This document shows positions 60,546 through 64,000 of a stretch of DNA of 64,000 bases, in pieces (position 1 is the stretch's first letter; the number at the start of each line of letters is the position of its first letter). The notes beneath the pieces are model-generated. The model searched no databases. It was not told where the DNA came from and saw only the letters and a list, made by a program, of their open reading frames with translations. The stretch is from Streptomyces durmitorensis (GTDB taxonomy: Bacteria; Actinomycetota; Actinomycetes; Streptomycetales; Streptomycetaceae): NCBI RefSeq assembly GCF_023498005.1, contig NZ_CP097289.1, forward strand, positions 2,046,001-2,110,000, read 5' to 3'. A program made the translations under genes and the position numbers.

Positions 60546-61889
60546 ATGCGAACCCTCGAACCGCGTCCCGGCGAACACACAAACCTCGCTTCCTCGGCCA
60601 CGAAGGGCCTGGCCGGCAACCGCAGCGCACGCCGGGCCGCCCTGCGCGGTACCGGCTCGCTGGCCCTTGTCTCCGCCGCCGTCCAGGCCACTGCCAAGGC
60701 GGTCGACCAGCTCCGACCGCTCCGGCATCCGCCGAGCGGGGTGGCGACCTCTCACCGCACGGCCGGAGCCGCCGCCCTCGCAACTGCTGTCACCCTGGAG
60801 ACGCCACGGCTGGGGGCCGCCCTCATTCCCATAGCCGCGGGCATCGCCGTCTCCCGCCTCCGTTCCGGAGCACACACGCCCGGCCGCGTTCTCGCGGACG
60901 CCGCGCTCGGCGTGGGGATCGCCGTGGCGACCTGCCGCTGGTGGCCGCTGCACCGCGACGAGCCCGCCGACAGCGCCCGGCCGAAGCTCCCGGTTCCCGC
61001 TCTTCCGTCCGGCGAGGGTCTTGTCGTGGTCGTCAACAGCGACGCCGGTGGCGAAGTCCCGGCCGACGTCGAACTGCGCACTCTGCTGCCGAAAGCGGAC
61101 CTGCGGCTCTGCGAAGCAGGCGAGGACCTGCACACCGTGCTTCGGCAGGCCGCCACGCAGGTACAGGCGCGTGGCGGCGCACTGGGCGTGGTCGGGGGCG
61201 ACGGCACGGTCAACGCGGCAGCCGTGCTGGCCGTCGACAACCGGCTGCCGCTCGCGGTGTTCCCCGGCGGCACCCTCAACCACTTCGCCGCCGACCTCGG
61301 ACTGCCGACCTTGAAAGAGGCCGCCGACGCGGTAGAGGCGGGCCGCGGCGGCGCCGTCGACCTCGGCCGGATCACCGGCAACGGCACCTGTACCTACTTC
61401 CTCAACACCTTCAGCATCGGCGTCTACCCCGAACTCGTCCGGGCCCGCGAAGCCCGCGAGAGGGCCCTCGGCAAATGGCCCGCCCTCGCCATCGGCCTGC
61501 TCCGCGTCCTCGCAGACGGCGCCCCCATCGACGTCACCGTTGACGGACAGCCCCGGCGGTTGTGGCTGCTCTTCGCCGGTAACAGCCGCTACGACCCGCC
61601 TGGCTTCGCCCCCTCCTACCGCCGCACTCTGGACGACGGCCTCCTCGACCTGCGCATCGTCGACGGGAAGCACCCCTTCGCCCGCACCCGCCTCGTGGCG
61701 GCCTTCCTCACCGGAACTCTCGCCCGCTCCCGCGTCTACCAGGAGACCACCGCCACCCGCCTGCACATCGAGGGCGCGGGCACGGGGGGCGACTACAGCC
61801 GTGACGGTGAAGTGAGCCCCGCCGCCGACATCCTCGTCCTCGACAAGAGGGGCCACGCCCTCACCGTCTATCTGCCTGCTCCCCAGTGA
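60546..61889 (+). CDS. Diacylglycerol/lipid kinase-like protein with decayed PAP2-like N-terminus
   Basis: From ATG 60546 it has 447 residues. The C-terminal part is a lipid kinase: GLVVVVNSDAGGEVPADVEL, the nucleotide loop VVGGDGTVNAAAV and FPGGTLNHFAADLGLPT. The N-terminal part resembles the last third of PAP2 phosphatases, with SHRTAGAAALATAVTLETP and SGAHTPGRVLADAALG, but the RP-x-x-x-SGH and SR-x-x-x-x-x-H-x-x-x-D residues are partly lost. Intact relatives fuse PAP2 and kinase. It probably acts in lipid turnover as a kinase only. The start is uncertain. Confidence 0.8.
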   Translation: MRTLEPRPGEHTNLASSATKGLAGNRSARRAALRGTGSLALVSAAVQATAKAVDQLRPLRHPPSGVATSHRTAGAAALATAVTLETPRLGAALIPIAAGIAVSRLRSGAHTPGRVLADAALGVGIAVATCRWWPLHRDEPADSARPKLPVPALPSGEGLVVVVNSDAGGEVPADVELRTLLPKADLRLCEAGEDLHTVLRQAATQVQARGGALGVVGGDGTVNAAAVLAVDNRLPLAVFPGGTLNHFAADLGLPTLKEAADAVEAGRGGAVDLGRITGNGTCTYFLNTFSIGVYPELVRAREARERALGKWPALAIGLLRVLADGAPIDVTVDGQPRRLWLLFAGNSRYDPPGFAPSYRRTLDDGLLDLRIVDGKHPFARTRLVAAFLTGTLARSRVYQETTATRLHIEGAGTGGDYSRDGEVSPAADILVLDKRGHALTVYLPAPQ

Positions 61890-62032
61890 TTCCGTGCCAT
61901 CAGGGGACAGCAACGCCGGACCGATCCCGGGGCTATGCTGCGAAGCAGGCGCCCCCAGACCCCGGCCGCGCACCGCCCATTGGGCACGATGCCGTCCCGC
62001 GTGTCTTCCGGTCTTCTGAACCGAGGCGCCCC

Positions 62033-62686
62033 ATGCACACTCCGCAGCACTCACACGAACCCGACAGCTCAGAGCCGTCCGCCATGGACGCCGTGCGTCT
62101 GCGCCGGCTGAACCGCTGGCAGGCCGAGGAACTGCGAGAGGACCTCGCGGACCTGTACGTGGAATCCTCCGCGGTTGACTCCGGTGAGGAGTTCCACGGC
62201 CGACAGGAGTTCCTGCATCGCCTGGCACACGACGTACAACAGCCGGGATTCGACATGCTGGTCGCCGAGGCGAAAGCACTGACCGGCTGCGCGTACGGAC
62301 TTCCCGTGGCGCGCGACGGCTCCTGGTGGCAGGGGTTTGACGGTCCTCTGCCCCAGAACCTCGAGCAACTCACCGCGTCCGGACACGTCTTCGCGATCAC
62401 CGAAACCCTCGTCCATCCGCACGAGCACGCCCGCGGACTCGCCCGCCGCCTGCAGGAACGCCTGCTCGCCGACCACCAGGCATCCCTCGGCGTCACCCTG
62501 GCCGACCAGGCCGATCACCCCGCGCTCGCCGCCTTCGAAGCCTGGGGCTGGCAGGAGATCGGACAGATCCACCGGCAGCCACCTGCCCCGACAACCCTGC
62601 GCGTACTGGTCCTTCGGCTCGGAGCGCGCACGACAGAGCACCCTGACGGTCTGGCTCACAACGCCCGGACCCAGCGGCCCGAGTAG
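62033..62686 (+). CDS. GNAT-like acetyltransferase, paralogue of the operon copy
   Basis: This 217-residue protein starts VRLRRLNRWQAEELREDLADLYVES after a short N-terminal tail and has VFAITETLVHPHEHARGLARRLQERLLADHQASLG as core. It aligns along its whole length with the acetyltransferase at 58.1-58.7 kb; the DLADLYVES and ARRLQERLL segments are nearly identical. Here it stands alone. Duplication within this region is the simplest explanation. Confidence 0.8.
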   Translation: MHTPQHSHEPDSSEPSAMDAVRLRRLNRWQAEELREDLADLYVESSAVDSGEEFHGRQEFLHRLAHDVQQPGFDMLVAEAKALTGCAYGLPVARDGSWWQGFDGPLPQNLEQLTASGHVFAITETLVHPHEHARGLARRLQERLLADHQASLGVTLADQADHPALAAFEAWGWQEIGQIHRQPPAPTTLRVLVLRLGARTTEHPDGLAHNARTQRPE

Positions 62687-62851
62687 CCCCGCATCCGGCA
62701 GCCCGCGGAGCATGCAGGGATACCGCAGGGCCCCTGTTTGGGATCCGCACGGCGGGCTACCCGAGCGAGGCGTCCAACGGTCGACCCGGGCGAAGGCACC
62801 GGAGAGTTGGGGACACAGCTCCTGGTGCCGCCCGCAGCACGCGCACGCCGT

Positions 62852-63040
62852 CACCGCCCATCGCGGAAGCACCTCAGCGCTCGGCGCAGCTCGCGTTGCA
62901 TCTGCTCTGGGAACGGCTCGTCCACCGGCAGGCCCCAGGCCCGTTCACTGGAGCACGAGCCCCGGGACCCTGATCATGCCGCGCGCCTGGTCGATCACCG
63001 CACGACTGGACAGCGCCCTGCCCTCGACGCACAACTGCCG
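62852..63040 (-). pseudogene. ANTAR-protein relic with internal loss
   Basis: One frame gives VEGRALSSRAVIDQARGMI then VPGLVLQ and a stop, the start of an ANTAR domain. In another frame follows LPVDEPFPEQMQRELRRALR ending CFRDGR, which parallels EGRPLTAKMQRELGSAVVRLKDG of the ANTAR protein at 50.1-50.4 kb. The middle helices are missing. The surrounding stretch 62687-63169 has no other gene. Confidence 0.5.
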
Positions 63041-63169
63041 CTTGGCCCAGCGAGGCAAGGATGCCGAGGTGATCCCATCGGCCGTAACACTCGTGTCGCC
63101 GCCGCCTGCCTCCCCCCTCATAGAGCCGAAAGCGACAAACCGAGCACTACCTAGCCCGCATAGTCCTGC

Positions 63170-63530
63170 GTGCGCGGGTACATCAAGACCCTCGCCAACG
63201 AGGCCGCCGTCGACCGCACCGCGTTCTACGGCACCCGCCCCTACGCTCGCCTCCGCGCCGAGTTCGAACGACGGCTCCAGGCACTTCAAGACACCGGGGA
63301 GATCACCGACCCTCGCGAGGCCCAGATCACCCGGCTCAAGACAGAGAACACCAAGCTCAAAGAGCGGCTGACCAGGTCGGAGCAGATGATCGACGAGCTC
63401 GCGGACTTCCGTGGCCGCCCTGGCCCGGCTCGCCGCCCAGCACGAAGGAGATCGTCCGACTCCGCGAACCCGCCGGGACAAGTCGCGTCAGCCGCCTCCC
63501 GGCGCCACGAACCACCGTGATCGGGACGTG
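63170..63530 (+). pseudogene. Recombinase-accessory (DUF6262/TnpC-like) relic
   Basis: The frame RGYIKTLANEAAVDRTAFYGTRPYARLRAEFERRL, then REAQITRLKTENTKLKERLTRSEQMIDELADF, resembles the small coiled-coil protein that accompanies Tn554-type tyrosine recombinases. After DELADF the coding continues in a second frame (VAALARLAAQHE) and then a third (EIVRLREPAGTSRVSRLPAPRTTVIG). The start is also missing. It is probably a remnant of an integrated element. Confidence 0.45.
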
Positions 63531-63570
63531 CAGTTGAGTCGGACCCGAGCTTGCCCGAGATCACTACTAG

Positions 63571-64000
63571 TCACACGGCGAGGATCCATACAGAAAGAAT
63601 GGCCCCGCTCAAGGCGATGGCGGAGTGCAGTGCAACCCAAAGGGCATACATCCTGGTCCTCACCAGCAACGGGAAACGAAGGCGGTGGGTGCTTCGCACG
63701 GCCGCCAGCCCATCTTCAAATTCCAGTTCCGGGTGAAGTACACCGATCTTCTGACGCAGCCATCTGGCTTGCCGCATGTGAAACGCGCATCGCTCATGGG
63801 ACTTCAGCGACGCCATGGCTCCATAGATCCCCAGAGCCACCATGGTCACGGTCACCGTGAGCATGGGCGGGTGGAGGCCCTTTTGCGCGAGAAACCCCAG
63901 TCCGGCCGAGACGATGACGACGATGATGTTCGTCAACGTCGCCCGCTGGTTCTCGACCTGGCGGTCAGATTCACGCTGTTCCTGCCAGAACGCTAAAAGT
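63571..64000 (-). CDS. Membrane protein of unknown function, start beyond the window
   Basis: The frame is open to the right edge (LAFWQEQRESDRQVENQRATLTNIIVVIVSAGLGFLAQKG from there). At least 142 residues are seen, and a TTG at 63936 is a less likely internal start. Two helices (NIIVVIVSAGLGFLAQ and MLTVTVTMVALGIYGAMAS) are followed by a charged helix HERCAFHMRQARWLRQKIGVLHPE and a third hydrophobic end (ALHSAIALSGAILSVWILAV). The N-terminal amphipathic helix before the first membrane segment recalls two-helix membrane effectors, but I cannot name a family. Confidence 0.5.
   Translation of the reverse strand, partial: LLAFWQEQRESDRQVENQRATLTNIIVVIVSAGLGFLAQKGLHPPMLTVTVTMVALGIYGAMASLKSHERCAFHMRQARWLRQKIGVLHPELEFEDGLAAVRSTHRLRFPLLVRTRMYALWVALHSAIALSGAILSVWILAV

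Overview
The DNA is very GC-rich, its reading frames have strongly G/C-biased third positions, and GTG and TTG starts and AGGAGG-type ribosome sites are common. The gene families (F420-linked LLM enzymes, GAF-ANTAR regulators, CsbD and Asp23 stress proteins, twin glutamate permeases, DUF6278, IS110 relics) point to Streptomyces or a close relative. The right half, with many broken genes and paralogous regulators, looks like a chromosome-arm or accessory region. All identifications come from reading the sequence; no search was run.

Left part (1-36.2 kb), mostly core-like. A magnesium-type P-type ATPase (cut by the window edge) and an ArsR regulator are followed by an NCS1 nucleobase permease, an RCK-domain membrane protein, an NfeD/flotillin pair and a PucR-type regulator. 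An ECF41-type sigma factor faces AhpD-like and YceI genes across a palindromic region that reads as two outward-facing ECF41 promoters. A four-gene operon (17.2 to 12.6 kb, minus strand) encodes beta-ureidopropionase, an omega-aminotransferase, dihydropyrimidinase and an F420-type LLM oxidoreductase: a reductive pyrimidine pathway in which the LLM enzyme may replace the usual dihydropyrimidine dehydrogenase. The permease at 2.5-4.1 kb probably belongs to it, because its leader carries a 14-codon ORF resembling the start of the LLM gene. Then come a TetR/SnoaL/NmrA unit whose TetR seems to start at ATC, gamma-glutamyltransferase, an L,D-transpeptidase, a secreted S15-like hydrolase behind three GTAAC-type boxes, the gluABCD glutamate transporter, a secreted SGNH hydrolase, exonuclease III, a metallo-hydrolase and a PcaD-PcaC fusion.

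Middle (36.2-49.5 kb). Relics of two IS110 transposases and one probable Tn3 transposase border a catabolic island. It holds a GH1 beta-glycosidase, a transporter, a Cys-type sulfatase, a PadR regulator, the divergent formylglycine-generating enzyme that would activate that sulfatase, a GH3 beta-glycosidase, a second sugar-type transporter and a TetR regulator. Two clean palindromes sit in the two divergent promoter regions. The set reads as a self-contained route for importing, desulfating and hydrolysing a sulfated glycoside. It is my best candidate for an undescribed system.

Right part (49.5-64 kb). This is a stress and signalling region: a small ANTAR protein, DUF1206, several tiny membrane proteins, CsbD, a pair of related helical proteins, and a translationally coupled STAS / acetyltransferase / GAF-ANTAR operon behind a structured leader, followed by another GAF-ANTAR gene, a lipid-kinase-like protein and a second acetyltransferase. 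Between them lie fragments of STAS, ketoacyl-synthase, IS5, Asp23 and ANTAR genes, so the region has been repeatedly duplicated and eroded.
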